The notes under the pieces: model-generated
Seen by the model: only the letters and a program-made list of their open reading frames with translations
The model's database searches: none
What the model was told of the DNA's origin: nothing
Part shown: piece by piece, positions 16,483-25,601 of the stretch
Numbering within the stretch: the first letter of the stretch is position 1
Layout: each line of letters begins with the position of its first letter
Position numbers and translations under genes: made by a program
Assembly (NCBI GenBank): GCA_964567475.1
Contig: CAZMMV010000002.1
Coordinates: 3,109 to 67,108 of the forward strand
DNA from: CAZMMV01 sp964567475
Lineage (GTDB): Bacteria > Bacillota > Clostridia > Tissierellales > Tissierellaceae
Direction of reading: 5' to 3'
DNA length: 64,000 nucleotides

Positions 16483-16522
16483 TTTTCCTTGTTTCCGTAG
16501 TATTTTCCTACTTTCAGGAATA
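16483..16522 (-). promoter_or_regulatory. Candidate enhancer (UAS) for the lysA sigma-54 promoter
   Basis: TTTTCC at 16483-16488, TTTTCC at 16503-16508 and GGAATA at 16517-16522 give the pattern TTTTCC-N14-TTTTCC-N8-GGAA. The same pattern with identical spacing occurs at 24800-24839 before the other sigma-54 promoter; in both the dyad begins exactly 80 bp from the edge of the -24 element. It is a likely binding site for the activator encoded at 20411-22270. Confidence 0.65.
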
Positions 16523-16596
16523 TATAACAAGATTATTACAATAAATTCATTTAATACTTTTTAAAGTATCCTATCTATTAAGTACTATTATAATTG

Positions 16597-16632
16597 AAAC
16601 AGGCCATAGAACTTTTGCTCTTTGGCCTGTTT
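16597..16632 (-). terminator. Terminator of the LysM-protein gene
   Basis: AAACAGGCC and GGCCTGTTT form a 9-bp GC-rich stem with an inner AGAGC/GTTCT helix. The T-run is weak on the minus strand and better on the plus strand. Confidence 0.65.
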
Positions 16633-16667
16633 TATTACTTAAATTATTTTTAGATAATCTTTATATT

Positions 16668-17936
16668 CTACATTGGAACACAAATAATTTTACCTACTAC
16701 AAAATCATTTGGTCTTAAGTTTGGATTGATCTTCATCAATTCTTCTACTGTTATGTTATATTTCCTAGCTAAATATATTACTGTCAATTCATTTCCTGCT
16801 ACATCATTTGAAGTTATTTCATATTGCTTCGCTCCTCTGGGACAGGGACAACCCCAATCCTTATGAGGCATTATACATAATTTCTGACCTGTTGCTAATT
16901 TATCCAAATCAACGTTTGGATTAGCTTTCATCAGATCCATTATTGATATATGAAATCTTAAAAGAATAGTAACTATATCGTCATTTGCCCTAACTTCATA
17001 TATTGTTCCTCCTGGACATGTTATTGGTGGAGGCCCCATCCTGGGAATACAAAGCACTTGACCTATTCTTAAATTATCTGGATCAACTCCTGGGTTAGCA
17101 GCCATAAGTCTGCCCACTGTTATATTAAACATCACTGCGATACTATAAAAGCTATCCCCTGGCCTTACTGTATAATATACTCCATCGCATGGAGGCATTG
17201 GTGTTTCATCCCTCGGAATACATATCATCTGACCTATTTGTAAATTGTTAGGATTCAATCCTGGATTTACTCTTAATATAGCTTCTACTGTTGTATTATA
17301 TTTATTAGCTAAATTATAAATACTATCTCCTGCCTTAATAGTATATTCAAATGTTCCTACTGGACATCTTGGTTTTGGAGGAGTTTGACCTGGTATGCAA
17401 ATACTTTGGCCAACTCTAAGGTTATTAGGATCTAATCCTGGATTTACTCTCAATATAGCTTCTACTGTTGTATTATATTTCATTGCTAGATTATAAATAG
17501 TATCTCCAGACCTTATAGTATATTCAAATGTTCCTACTGGACATCTTGGTCCTGGTCCTGATCCTGATTCAGGTATACATATTCTTTGACCTATTTGTAA
17601 ATTATTAGGATTTATTCCTGGGTTTACTCTCAATATAGCTTCTACTGTTGTATTATATTTCATTGCTAACTTGTAGATCGTATCTCCAGATTTAATAGTA
17701 TACTCAAATGTTCCTCTTGGACAATTTGGTCCTGGTCCTGGTCCCGGAACTCTTCCAGGTATACAAATTTGCTGACCAATTTTTAAATTATTAGGATCTA
17801 TTCCTGTATTTAGCCTCATTATTGCTTCTACTGTTGTATTATATGTTATGGCTAATTTGTATAGTGTATCTCCAGATTTAATGGTATAGGAAAAACTTCC
17901 ACTAGGACAACTTCTACATGTTTCATAATTTTTCAT
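16668..17936 (-). CDS. Multi-LysM protein (seven LysM repeats)
   Basis: About 422 residues made almost wholly of LysM modules, each about 45 residues (TFEYTIKSGDTIYKLAMKY then the NNLQIGQ and CIP end), separated by Pro/Gly/Arg-Cys linkers. I count seven: four near-identical N-terminal copies, a fifth good copy and two diverged C-terminal copies. LysM binds N-acetylglucosamine polymers such as peptidoglycan. There is no signal peptide; each module carries a Cys in its final CIP motif, giving many Cys. Such unsecreted LysM proteins in spore formers are often coat or cortex proteins (SafA-like), an inference. I chose ATG 17936 behind AAGGGTGG. It is the last gene of the LD-carboxypeptidase unit. 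Confidence 0.88.
   Translation of the reverse strand: MKNYETCRSCPSGSFSYTIKSGDTLYKLAITYNTTVEAIMRLNTGIDPNNLKIGQQICIPGRVPGPGPGPNCPRGTFEYTIKSGDTIYKLAMKYNTTVEAILRVNPGINPNNLQIGQRICIPESGSGPGPRCPVGTFEYTIRSGDTIYNLAMKYNTTVEAILRVNPGLDPNNLRVGQSICIPGQTPPKPRCPVGTFEYTIKAGDSIYNLANKYNTTVEAILRVNPGLNPNNLQIGQMICIPRDETPMPPCDGVYYTVRPGDSFYSIAVMFNITVGRLMAANPGVDPDNLRIGQVLCIPRMGPPPITCPGGTIYEVRANDDIVTILLRFHISIMDLMKANPNVDLDKLATGQKLCIMPHKDWGCPCPRGAKQYEITSNDVAGNELTVIYLARKYNITVEELMKINPNLRPNDFVVGKIICVPM
16730..17870 (-). repeat. Tandem DNA repeats within the LysM gene
   Basis: Units of roughly 190 bp recur from about 17210 to 17870; the segment TCTACTGTTGTATTATAT is repeated almost exactly at about 17287, 17461, 17641 and 17827. 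The close DNA identity of the middle units suggests recent duplication or gene conversion. Confidence 0.75.
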
Positions 17937-18032
17937 ACTTACCCACCCTTCTTTCATTATTCTTTACACTAATATAGTATGCAAAAGTTTAAATAAGGGT
18001 GACTGGAGATAATTTTAAATATTTAAATATTT

Positions 18033-18959
18033 TTATTTTACTGATCCTTCAAGTATCGTAAGTTCCTTTTTATCTGCATCAAGTCTAGCCCTTACTCCAA
18101 AAGCTAGGCTTACCATAGGATCACAGTGCCCTGCTTGAAGATTGTATATAGTAGGTTTAGACTTTGGTATATGATCATGGAATATTTGTTCTAAAGTTAG
18201 AGACTCTGAGTGCTTGCTAACTTCACAATTTTTAAAATCTCCTAATATTATTCCCTCAGCTTCTTGTAATTTTCCTGATAATCTCAATTGATTAATCATT
18301 CTATCTATATTGTAAGCATCTTCTCCTACTTCTTCAATAAATAGAATTTTTCCTTTTAAATCTATTTCATATGGAGTTCCTATAGTATCTACAATTAGGG
18401 ATAAATTTCCTCCTATTATAGTTCCTTCTGCTATTCCACCATTTATTGTTATTATTTTTTCTCCTTCTAGATTTGATATTTTTCCTATTGGCTCAGTGTT
18501 CATAATAGACTTCAATAAATTATCTTTTGAAAATGGAGAAAAGTTGTCTATCATATCAGAAACCACCATGGGTCCATGATAAGTAACTAAATTAGATTTT
18601 TGATTAAATGCTATATGCAAAGCCGTAATATCACTATATCCAACAAATATTTTTGGATTGTCTTTTATAATATCATAGTCAATTAAATCAAGAATACGAG
18701 GACTACCATATCCTCCCCTTAAGGTCATAATTGCATCTACTTGACTATCCTTAAACATTTCATTTATATCATTAGCCCTTATTTCATCAGTTCCTGATAA
18801 GTATCCATATCTTTCATATGGACTTTTTCCCATTTTAACTTTAAAACCCAATTCAATTATCTTATCTCGGGCCTTTTCAATGTTTTCTTTTGTTGTAAAA
18901 CTGGATGGTGCTATTAATCCTATGGTATCTCCTATTTTTAATGCATTTGCTTTAATCAA
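18033..18959 (-). CDS. LD-carboxypeptidase (peptidase family S66)
   Basis: The 308-residue protein has the S66 layout: LKIGDTIGLIAPSS at the N-terminus, TLRGGYGSPRIL, the nucleophile motif FVGYSDITALH (Ser near 104), a Glu in the middle (IGGNLSLI and LFIEEVGED region) and a C-terminal AGHCDP with the catalytic His. LD-carboxypeptidases remove the terminal D-Ala from the L-Ala-D-Glu-meso-DAP-D-Ala tetrapeptide, allowing muropeptide recycling in the cytoplasm. Some S66 members hydrolyse microcin instead. The start is TTG 18959, nine bases after GGAG. It follows a dipeptidase by 83 bp in the sigma-54-activator unit. Confidence 0.9.
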   Translation of the reverse strand: MIKANALKIGDTIGLIAPSSFTTKENIEKARDKIIELGFKVKMGKSPYERYGYLSGTDEIRANDINEMFKDSQVDAIMTLRGGYGSPRILDLIDYDIIKDNPKIFVGYSDITALHIAFNQKSNLVTYHGPMVVSDMIDNFSPFSKDNLLKSIMNTEPIGKISNLEGEKIITINGGIAEGTIIGGNLSLIVDTIGTPYEIDLKGKILFIEEVGEDAYNIDRMINQLRLSGKLQEAEGIILGDFKNCEVSKHSESLTLEQIFHDHIPKSKPTIYNLQAGHCDPMVSLAFGVRARLDADKKELTILEGSVK

Positions 18960-19042
18960 TATTTAACACTCCTATTTAATATTTAATTAAACAAGTGAAT
19001 TCTTATAACATAATCTTGTTAATTTTATCTCCAATTTATCCT

Positions 19043-20374
19043 CTATCCAATTATATAAAATATTCTAGTCTCTCTTTTAATATTTCCTTTATCATCTTCT
19101 ATTTCAAATGTAACTACATGAAACTTTTCTCTAAGTGGTTTTTTTATTCTAAGAAATATACTTGAATTATCTTTATCTAACATAGCTTTATATGAAATTC
19201 CATCTACTATTATTTTAGCATTTATTTTATCTGTTTTGCCTTCTATCTTTGCTATTATAGTAGGTCTATTAGTTTCTATTCCTTCTCCCATTTTATATTC
19301 TGGAATTATATTTATACTTGAATTAGTTTTTACTGTTATATCATCTGCTTTTTCTTCTACTTTTTTTAATACTCTTAACATGTTTTTCCCTAAAATCTTG
19401 TCTATATCTTTATCACTATAATTTCTATTTAATAACTCTTCTCTTATCTTATATATTTCTCCAGAATCTTTAAGGTTTTTGGGCAAACTAGCACCATCAA
19501 AATCTGAACCTATACCTACATGGTCTATGCCTATTAAATGTACTGCATAGTCAATGTGATCTATAATATCACTTATATATACATTTTCCGAATTTTTTAA
19601 AAATTCCGGATAAAACACTATACCTATTACTCCTCCATTATCAGCTAAGGCTTTTAACTGTTCATCCGTTAAATTTCTATTGTGCGATTTTAGACTGTCT
19701 ATTCCCGAATGAGAAGCTATAATTGGAGATTTACAAGTATGAATTATATCCCAAAATGTATCCTCATCTATATGAGATACATCAACTATCATACCAAGTT
19801 TATTCATTTCTAATACTATCTTTTCTCCTAGTTCTGTAAGACCATCTGATGAAGGAGTTCTCTTTTTATCACCATAAACCTTACTAACTCCTTCACCTAA
19901 TTTATTTGAATAATTCCATGTAAGTGTTATTACCTTAATTCCTAAATCATTATACTGATTAAGTAATTCTAAAGAATAATCCTTATCTAATGAATATGCT
20001 CCTTCTATAGTAGGCACTGCTGCTATTTTCCCTTTTTCAATTGTTTCTATTATTTCTTTTAAACTTTTAGTGATTTTAAATGTATCAAGATTATTCTTTT
20101 CTGTAAAGTATAATCCATTTATGAGTGATAACGTTCTACTTATACTTTTATCTGTGTCTTCTCCATAACCTTCAGTAAATGCCGAAAAAAAAGGAATATT
20201 TAATCCACCTTTTTTAAGCTTAGGTATGTCTATTTGAAAAGAAGTACTTTCTCCTAAATCAATTTTAGGCAACCAACTTTCATCGTCTACTACATTTAAC
20301 ATTGCATCATTGTGACTATCTACAATTATTGGATTTTTAGGTATACTGTCTAAATCATCAAGATTATAGTTCAA
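19043..20374 (-). CDS. M19 family dipeptidase with C-terminal extension
   Basis: About 443 residues. The first 330 form the membrane-dipeptidase (M19) amidohydrolase barrel, with IVDSHNDAM (metal ligands), EGAYSLD, VSHIDEDTFWDI, ASHSGIDSLKSHNRNLTDEQ and IGSDFDGA. The last 110 residues are a beta-rich extension that the usual 310-330 residue bacterial enzymes lack. M19 enzymes cleave dipeptides, including L-D types. I chose TTG 20374, eight bases after GGAG; GTG 20383 touches that site. It lies 27 bp after the sigma-54 activator gene and upstream of the LD-carboxypeptidase. I infer cleavage of wall-derived dipeptides. Confidence 0.88.
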   Translation of the reverse strand: MNYNLDDLDSIPKNPIIVDSHNDAMLNVVDDESWLPKIDLGESTSFQIDIPKLKKGGLNIPFFSAFTEGYGEDTDKSISRTLSLINGLYFTEKNNLDTFKITKSLKEIIETIEKGKIAAVPTIEGAYSLDKDYSLELLNQYNDLGIKVITLTWNYSNKLGEGVSKVYGDKKRTPSSDGLTELGEKIVLEMNKLGMIVDVSHIDEDTFWDIIHTCKSPIIASHSGIDSLKSHNRNLTDEQLKALADNGGVIGIVFYPEFLKNSENVYISDIIDHIDYAVHLIGIDHVGIGSDFDGASLPKNLKDSGEIYKIREELLNRNYSDKDIDKILGKNMLRVLKKVEEKADDITVKTNSSINIIPEYKMGEGIETNRPTIIAKIEGKTDKINAKIIVDGISYKAMLDKDNSSIFLRIKKPLREKFHVVTFEIEDDKGNIKRETRIFYIIG

Positions 20375-20410
20375 ATTAAACACTCCTCAAATACTTATAA
20401 TTATTTTTTA

Positions 20411-22270
20411 TTATCTTATATTGTATATTTTTAATTTATCGTATAATGTAGTTTTGCTTATATTTAAAGCTTTCATTGTTTCTTTCTTATCACCATTATA
20501 AAGTAACAATGTTTTTTCTATTACTCTTTTTTCTTGTTCTTGTAAGAAATCCTTTAAAGATAATACTTTCTTGCTAATATTTTTATTTCTATCAAATTTA
20601 ACAATTATATGTCTAGACATTATAATATTTCCATCTGCTAAGTTGACAGCTCTTTCCAATATGTTTTCTAATTCCCTTACATTACCAGGCCAATCATATC
20701 TTAAAATTAAATTCATTGCCTCAGAGGAAATTCTCTTTTCTTCACATCCTATTTGTTTACATATACGTGGCAATAAAAGGTTTACTAGAGAATTTATATC
20801 TTCTTTTCTTTCACTTAAGGGTGGTATCCATATAGGAAATACATTTATCCTATAAAACAAGTCCTCCCTAAATTTTCCATTTAACATTTCCTTTTCTAAA
20901 TTTTTGTTAGTTGCAGTAATAATACGAACATTTATATTAACCTTATCTACTCCTCCTACTCTATAAAAATTCTTTTCCTGTATAACCTGTAATAACTTAA
21001 CTTGAAGATTTTGTGGAATATCTCCAATTTCATCTAAAAGTATAGTTCCTCCATTTGCAATTTCGAAGAATCCCTTCTTACCTTCATTTTTAGCACCTGT
21101 AAAAGCACCCTTTTCATAGCCAAATAATTCAGATTCTAATAAGTTTTCTGGTATAGCTCCACAATTTACATGTATAAAAGGCTCATCTTTAACTTTGCTA
21201 TTTTCATGAATTGCTTTGCCAAGTATTGTCTTTCCCGTTCCACTTTCTCCTAGTATTAATACATTAGAATTAGTCTTAGAAGCCTTTAAAGCCATTCTCT
21301 TTACATTTTGTATTTCCTTGCTACTACCTACAAAACTTGGAAATGCTTTCTTTAAAATTTCTTCCTCTAATAATTGTTCTTCTGCCTTTTCTAATTTCCT
21401 AATCAAATTATCTCTTTCGTCTATAAGTCTTTCTATTTCAGATATATCTTCAACCTTTAATGCGGCTCCTATTCTCTTACCATGATCTTCTATATGTACT
21501 AAAGTACATATAGTAGGATATCCATTTATTTCTTCAAACTTATCAACATAACTAATGTTTTTTCCCTTTGCAACTTGGCAAAATTGCTCTATTATAGAAT
21601 CACTTTTATGAATTTCAAAAATATGTTTCCCTATTACATCTAAAGCTTCTGTATCCTTTCCTTTACCTCTATATTTTTCCTCTTTTAATATGTCATTAAT
21701 ACTTTCATTTCTAGCAGTATATCCTTGAGATTGATAGAATTTCATTTTTTTTGTTAACTTATCTAATATAAGCATATGACCTACTGAATTAATATAATTC
21801 ATTGTAAATTCTTGTCCTCTTACTGTAATTGTTATATTTCTATTTATAAAATCTATTGTAGCCTTTATATCTACTTGTAAGAAATTTGCTTCTAATCTAA
21901 ATTTATCTTCTTTATGTCCCTTCTTTAAAACTTTATAGATAGGCTGAATTTTTATATTCTTATTGTACACACCTATTGCAATCAATGTGTCTCCTTTTTC
22001 TATATTCTTATCTTTTATTCCAATAATCTCTAATGATTTTCTATCTAGTTTCCCATCATCTTTTCCTAAATCATTATCTGCAATTATAACTATATCTCCT
22101 ACACTAATTTGTCCCTTACTATGACTTATTTGTTCATAATACCTTATACCAAATATCTCCTTAGCCTTGTTATTATAAATCCGTATTTTTCCTTCACTAT
22201 CTATGACTATAAAACCTTCAGACATCATATCAGTAAACATTTTTACATGTAGCTCTGAATTAAAATTCAT
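20411..22270 (-). CDS. Sigma-54-dependent transcriptional activator with PAS-type sensor
   Basis: The 619-residue protein has a PAS domain (about 8-50, ending [10 protein letters not shown]), a second sensory region (about 55-290), the AAA+ domain with Walker A GESGTGKT (341-348), GAFTGA (388-393) that contacts sigma-54, Walker [12 protein letters not shown] (about 407-417), and a C-terminal Fis-type helix-turn-helix (about 580-619). It binds an enhancer and opens -24/-12 promoters in response to a signal sensed by its own N-terminus; there is no receiver domain and no kinase partner. It sits between two sigma-54 promoters that share an enhancer-like motif, so it probably controls them. It starts at ATG 22270 after AAAGGA. 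Confidence 0.93.
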   Translation of the reverse strand: MNFNSELHVKMFTDMMSEGFIVIDSEGKIRIYNNKAKEIFGIRYYEQISHSKGQISVGDIVIIADNDLGKDDGKLDRKSLEIIGIKDKNIEKGDTLIAIGVYNKNIKIQPIYKVLKKGHKEDKFRLEANFLQVDIKATIDFINRNITITVRGQEFTMNYINSVGHMLILDKLTKKMKFYQSQGYTARNESINDILKEEKYRGKGKDTEALDVIGKHIFEIHKSDSIIEQFCQVAKGKNISYVDKFEEINGYPTICTLVHIEDHGKRIGAALKVEDISEIERLIDERDNLIRKLEKAEEQLLEEEILKKAFPSFVGSSKEIQNVKRMALKASKTNSNVLILGESGTGKTILGKAIHENSKVKDEPFIHVNCGAIPENLLESELFGYEKGAFTGAKNEGKKGFFEIANGGTILLDEIGDIPQNLQVKLLQVIQEKNFYRVGGVDKVNINVRIITATNKNLEKEMLNGKFREDLFYRINVFPIWIPPLSERKEDINSLVNLLLPRICKQIGCEEKRISSEAMNLILRYDWPGNVRELENILERAVNLADGNIIMSRHIIVKFDRNKNISKKVLSLKDFLQEQEKRVIEKTLLLYNGDKKETMKALNISKTTLYDKLKIYNIR

Positions 22271-22295
22271 TTAATCATCCTTTAAAATAATTATT

Positions 22296-23477
22296 TTATT
22301 TAGTTATTTTAGATTCTAATAGCCTTAATAAGGTATTTACTTGTAAAATTACTCCTGTTCTTATACATTCTTCATCTACCATAAATGTACTCTTGTGAAT
22401 TGATGATGTCCAGCCTTTAGATTTGTTTCCACATCCTAAATTATAATATGCAGAATTAGTTTCTTGACAGAAAAATGAAAAGTCATCTGCACCCATACTT
22501 GGATATTCTTTAAAAGTAACCTTATTCTTTCCCAATGTATCTTCCGCTGTTTTCTTTAAAACATCCACTACTTCATTATTATTAATAAGAGGTGGGTATC
22601 CTTCATCAAATTCTACAAATCCCCTTGCACCATGTGCCTTAGCTGTACTTTCTACTATTTCTTTAATCCTATTTTTCGAAAAAGTTCTAGTATCACTATC
22701 TAAAGTTCTCAAGGTTCCCGATATATTAACTTCTTTAGCTATTATATTATTCTTTATACCACCATGAATCTGACCTAATGTGAGGACAACAGAATTAAGT
22801 GGTGATGTATTTCTACTTACTAAAGATTGTAAAGCTGTAACAATATATCCTGCAATTACTATAGGATCTATTGACTCTTCTGGATAAGCTGCATGACTAG
22901 ATTTACCATATATCTTTATTGAAAATTCATTTGTAGCCGCATTAAATGTACCATATTTCAATTCAATATTCCCTGCATCTATATATGGTACTACGTGAAG
23001 TCCTAATGTATAACTTACATCAGGATTTTTTAGGACACCTTCCTCAATCATGCTTTTTGCACCACCTATCGTCTCCTCAGCAGGTTGAAAAATTATCTTT
23101 ACATTACCTTCTAAATCATCTTCCATTTCTTTTAGTATTTTAGCTACCCCAAGATGTATTGTGGTATGAACATCATGACCGCAGGCATGCATAACTCCTT
23201 TATTCTGAGACTTAAAATATAGATTATTTTCCTCCTCTACTGGTAATGCATCAATATCTGCCCTAGCAGCCACTGTAATACCTTTCTTTTTACCTCTAAT
23301 TATTGCTACTAGTCCTGTTTCAGAAATATTCTTTATATGGTCTATATTCCATTTGGTTAAATATTCTGATATCTTGCTGGATGTTCTATATTCCTTTTCA
23401 CTTAATTCAGGATATTTATGGAAGTCCCTCCTTATGGCTACAAGTTCATCAAATAATTCATCTAGCTTATTCTCCAT
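22296..23477 (-). CDS. M20 family amidohydrolase/metallopeptidase
   Basis: The 393-residue protein is an M20D (IAA-amino-acid hydrolase-like) enzyme. Motifs are RRDFHKYPELSEKEY, ARADIDALP, the metal motif MHACGHDVHT, FQPAEETIGGAKSMI, GLHVVP and IHKSTF near the C-terminus. Relatives deacylate N-acyl amino acids (including N-acetyl-diaminopimelate) or hydrolyse aminoacyl amides. It starts at ATG 23477 after GGGAGG. It lies 98 bp after the decayed lysA copy and 25 bp before the sigma-54 activator gene, so it is the first intact gene of that unit. The substrate is not determined by sequence. Confidence 0.9.
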   Translation of the reverse strand: MENKLDELFDELVAIRRDFHKYPELSEKEYRTSSKISEYLTKWNIDHIKNISETGLVAIIRGKKKGITVAARADIDALPVEEENNLYFKSQNKGVMHACGHDVHTTIHLGVAKILKEMEDDLEGNVKIIFQPAEETIGGAKSMIEEGVLKNPDVSYTLGLHVVPYIDAGNIELKYGTFNAATNEFSIKIYGKSSHAAYPEESIDPIVIAGYIVTALQSLVSRNTSPLNSVVLTLGQIHGGIKNNIIAKEVNISGTLRTLDSDTRTFSKNRIKEIVESTAKAHGARGFVEFDEGYPPLINNNEVVDVLKKTAEDTLGKNKVTFKEYPSMGADDFSFFCQETNSAYYNLGCGNKSKGWTSSIHKSTFMVDEECIRTGVILQVNTLLRLLESKITK

Positions 23478-23575
23478 ATTTACGCCTCCCAGTCAATATA
23501 ATTAATAATATTTATAATTATAAACCCTTTTTATATAAGATATTTTTGTTTTAAAAAACATAACTCCTTCAATTC

Positions 23576-24669
23576 CTATATTTCATTCTTTAATAAATCT
23601 TGATAAGTTTCCCTCTTTACTATTAATCTATCTTTTCCTTCATTTATTATCACTACTGCAGGTCTAGGTATCTTATTATAATTACTTGCCATTGAATAGT
23701 TATAAGCCCCTGTTGCTAGAACAGCTAGGGTATCCCCTACTTCTAGCTTTGGAACTTTCAAGTCCCAAATAAGAATATCTCCACTCTCACAACATTTTCC
23801 TGCTATGGTCACTTCTTCAGTCAAATCTTCATCTACTTTATTCGCCACTACACTATCATATTTAGCCTGATATAAGCTTGGTCTTGGATTGCCTGGCATT
23901 CCCCCATCAATTGAAACATAAGTCCGAACTCCCGGAATTTCTTTTATGGCCCCTATAGTATATAAAGTAATCCCCGCTTCCCCTACAATCCATCTACCAG
24001 GTTCTATAATTATTGTAGGCCTTTCTAAATCATATTTTTTAATTTGTCTTTCTATTTCTTCAACTATTGGATCAGTAAAATATGACAATGGCTTTCTCTC
24101 CTGATCCCCAGCATATTGAATACCATATCCTCCACCGGTGTTTAATTCTTTTGTTATAAATCTATATTTTTCTTTAACATCTTTCATTAATCCTACAATT
24201 ATCTTTATTGCCTTTAAATGATTTTTATTATCAAATATTTGAGAACCTACATGAAAATGAAATCCTAATGGTTCAATATTATCCAAAGTTTTTACTTTTT
24301 TCATTATTTCTTTAATACTATCTTCATTTAAAGGTATACCAAATTTTGAATCTACCTGGCCAGTTTGAATGTACTTGTGAGTATCACTTTCTATACCTGG
24401 ACTAATTCTAAATAATATCTTTACTTTTTTATTATATTTATTTCCTGCATATTCAATTAAATCCAACTCTGATGTATTATCTACAATGATTCTCCCCACA
24501 TTATTTTTAACAGCTAATTCTATTTCATCTATAGACTTATTATTTCCATGAAATATAACATTCTCCATTGGAAAGTCTACTTGTATAAACTGCTTTGCTT
24601 TTAGGTATTTACATATAAAGGAGTACCATATTTCCTTCCTAATTTAACAGTATCTAATTCATAAAACAT
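23576..24669 (-). pseudogene. Decayed second copy of lysA
   Basis: Bases 23576-24568 encode 330 residues closely similar to the C-terminal part of LysA (GGGYGIQY, EPGRW, CCESGD, GAYNYSMASNYN). Upstream, the start survives as MFYELDTVKLGRKYGTPLYV (ATG 24669), then a stop in that frame, then PKSKAVYTS in another frame, then DFPMENVIFHGNN. Compared with the intact lysA, about 20 residues after GTPLYV and about 34 residues after AVYAS are missing, including the PLP-binding lysine. The product cannot be an active decarboxylase. The internal ATG 24568 has no ribosome site. The sigma-54 promoter is intact and should still serve the downstream genes. Confidence 0.9.
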
Positions 24670-24723
24670 TAAGTACCCATTTAAGCACATCCTCTTATAA
24701 AATAGTTTCTATGATTATATATA

Positions 24724-24740
24724 AGCAATTATCATGCCAA
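24724..24740 (-). promoter_or_regulatory. Sigma-54 (-24/-12) promoter of the M20-activator-dipeptidase unit
   Basis: On the minus strand TTGGCATGATAATTGCT has GG (24738-24737) and GC (24726-24725) separated by ten bases. It differs from the lysA promoter only at one base. The start point should be near 24713. Confidence 0.85.
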
Positions 24741-24799
24741 AGCACTAAAGCCTAGTATCTCATACTCAGTTTATCATTTTTTAAATTATCAAACAACTG

Positions 24800-24839
24800 T
24801 TTTCCTATATTTAGTACCTTTTTCCACCTTTTAGGAAAA
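24800..24839 (-). promoter_or_regulatory. Candidate enhancer (UAS) for the second sigma-54 promoter
   Basis: TTTTCC at 24800-24805, TTTTCC at 24820-24825 and GGAAAA at 24834-24839: the pattern TTTTCC-N14-TTTTCC-N8-GGAA, as before lysA. The dyad again begins 80 bp from the -24 element. The stretch between -24 and this motif is much less conserved between the two copies. Confidence 0.65.
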
Positions 24840-24883
24840 ATAAGTATCAAAAATGGTGCCTGGCACCATTTTTGATACTTATT
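24839..24883. repeat. 45-bp dispersed palindrome, copy 1
   Basis: Exact 22-base arms around a single central T. The core is GGTGCC-T-GGCACC and the outer part is AATAAGTATC. It begins five bases past the stop codon of the ferredoxin-permease gene and may act as its terminator. Copies 2 and 3 are at 26821 and 42954. Confidence 0.95.
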
Positions 24884-24887
24884 CACA

Positions 24888-25601
24888 TTATTCTCCTATT
24901 TCAATAGCATTTACTGGACATCTTTCCATAGCCTTTATTGCCTTTTCTCTTTGATTTTTATCTATATTTTTTATGGCTACTGCTTTTTTATCTTCTATTC
25001 TAAAATATTCACTAGCTATTTTAGAACATAATCCACATCCTATACATGCTCTTTTATTTATTTTTATTTCATCCTTGTCTATTTCATTTTCACTTATAGG
25101 GATATCGTCCTTTTTTACTATTTTAGACACTATATATCCCATTATTATTATACCTATTACTGTAAGTATCCATCTAGTTATCATAAATTTAGGGCTTAAA
25201 AACTTAGCTTCATTGGCAAGCATTGGTAGCTTTATAACTGCCCAGGCACTCAATATAACTACTATATTTGAAACACTGGCTCCCTTTTTAAAAAGAGTTT
25301 TAGCTACTGGAAAGGCTGCATATATTGGTCCTGCAGATACACTGCCCAAAATTAAGGCTATAAATGATCCTTTTAATCCTGATTTTTCTCCTAATGCATT
25401 CATTATTAATTTTTTAGGTATCCAAGCATCTATTAAAGCTGTCAAAAGAAATACAACTGGCATAATAATTAGCATTTCCTTTAAATAATAAGCTGTATTA
25501 CCAATTGCTAAAATCGCATTTTCCGTATTTGTTATAAACAATATTATATATATAGCTAATACACTAAATAGGAATGGATTTTTCTTTAATCTTTTTATCA
25601 T
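24888..25601 (-). CDS. Permease subunit with C-terminal ferredoxin domain
   Basis: The 237-residue protein has a membrane part (about 1-165; FVLLTALIDAWIPKKLIMNALGE, GSVSAGPIYAAFPVAKTLFKKG) typical of the permease family PF03773/DUF318, and then a polar tail with CIGCGLC and CPVNAIEIGE, one [4Fe-4S] ferredoxin motif. The family is thought to move metals, arsenicals or other small ions, but the substrate is unproven. It overlaps the preceding 160-residue permease gene by four bases (ATGA), so the two probably form one split permease. A Crp-type regulator is divergently encoded next door. A cytoplasmic FeS domain on a permease suggests redox gating or sensing, an inference. Confidence 0.82.
   Translation of the reverse strand: MIKRLKKNPFLFSVLAIYIILFITNTENAILAIGNTAYYLKEMLIIMPVVFLLTALIDAWIPKKLIMNALGEKSGLKGSFIALILGSVSAGPIYAAFPVAKTLFKKGASVSNIVVILSAWAVIKLPMLANEAKFLSPKFMITRWILTVIGIIIMGYIVSKIVKKDDIPISENEIDKDEIKINKRACIGCGLCSKIASEYFRIEDKKAVAIKNIDKNQREKAIKAMERCPVNAIEIGE

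Noticed and set aside
16396..16600. Lysine riboswitch upstream of lysA
   Set aside because: The leader from the sigma-54 start is only about 37 bases, and no part of the roughly 175-base lysine riboswitch core is visible.
17200..17870. CRISPR array suggested by regular repeats
   Set aside because: The repeats are coding LysM modules in one open frame, with variable lengths and no spacers.
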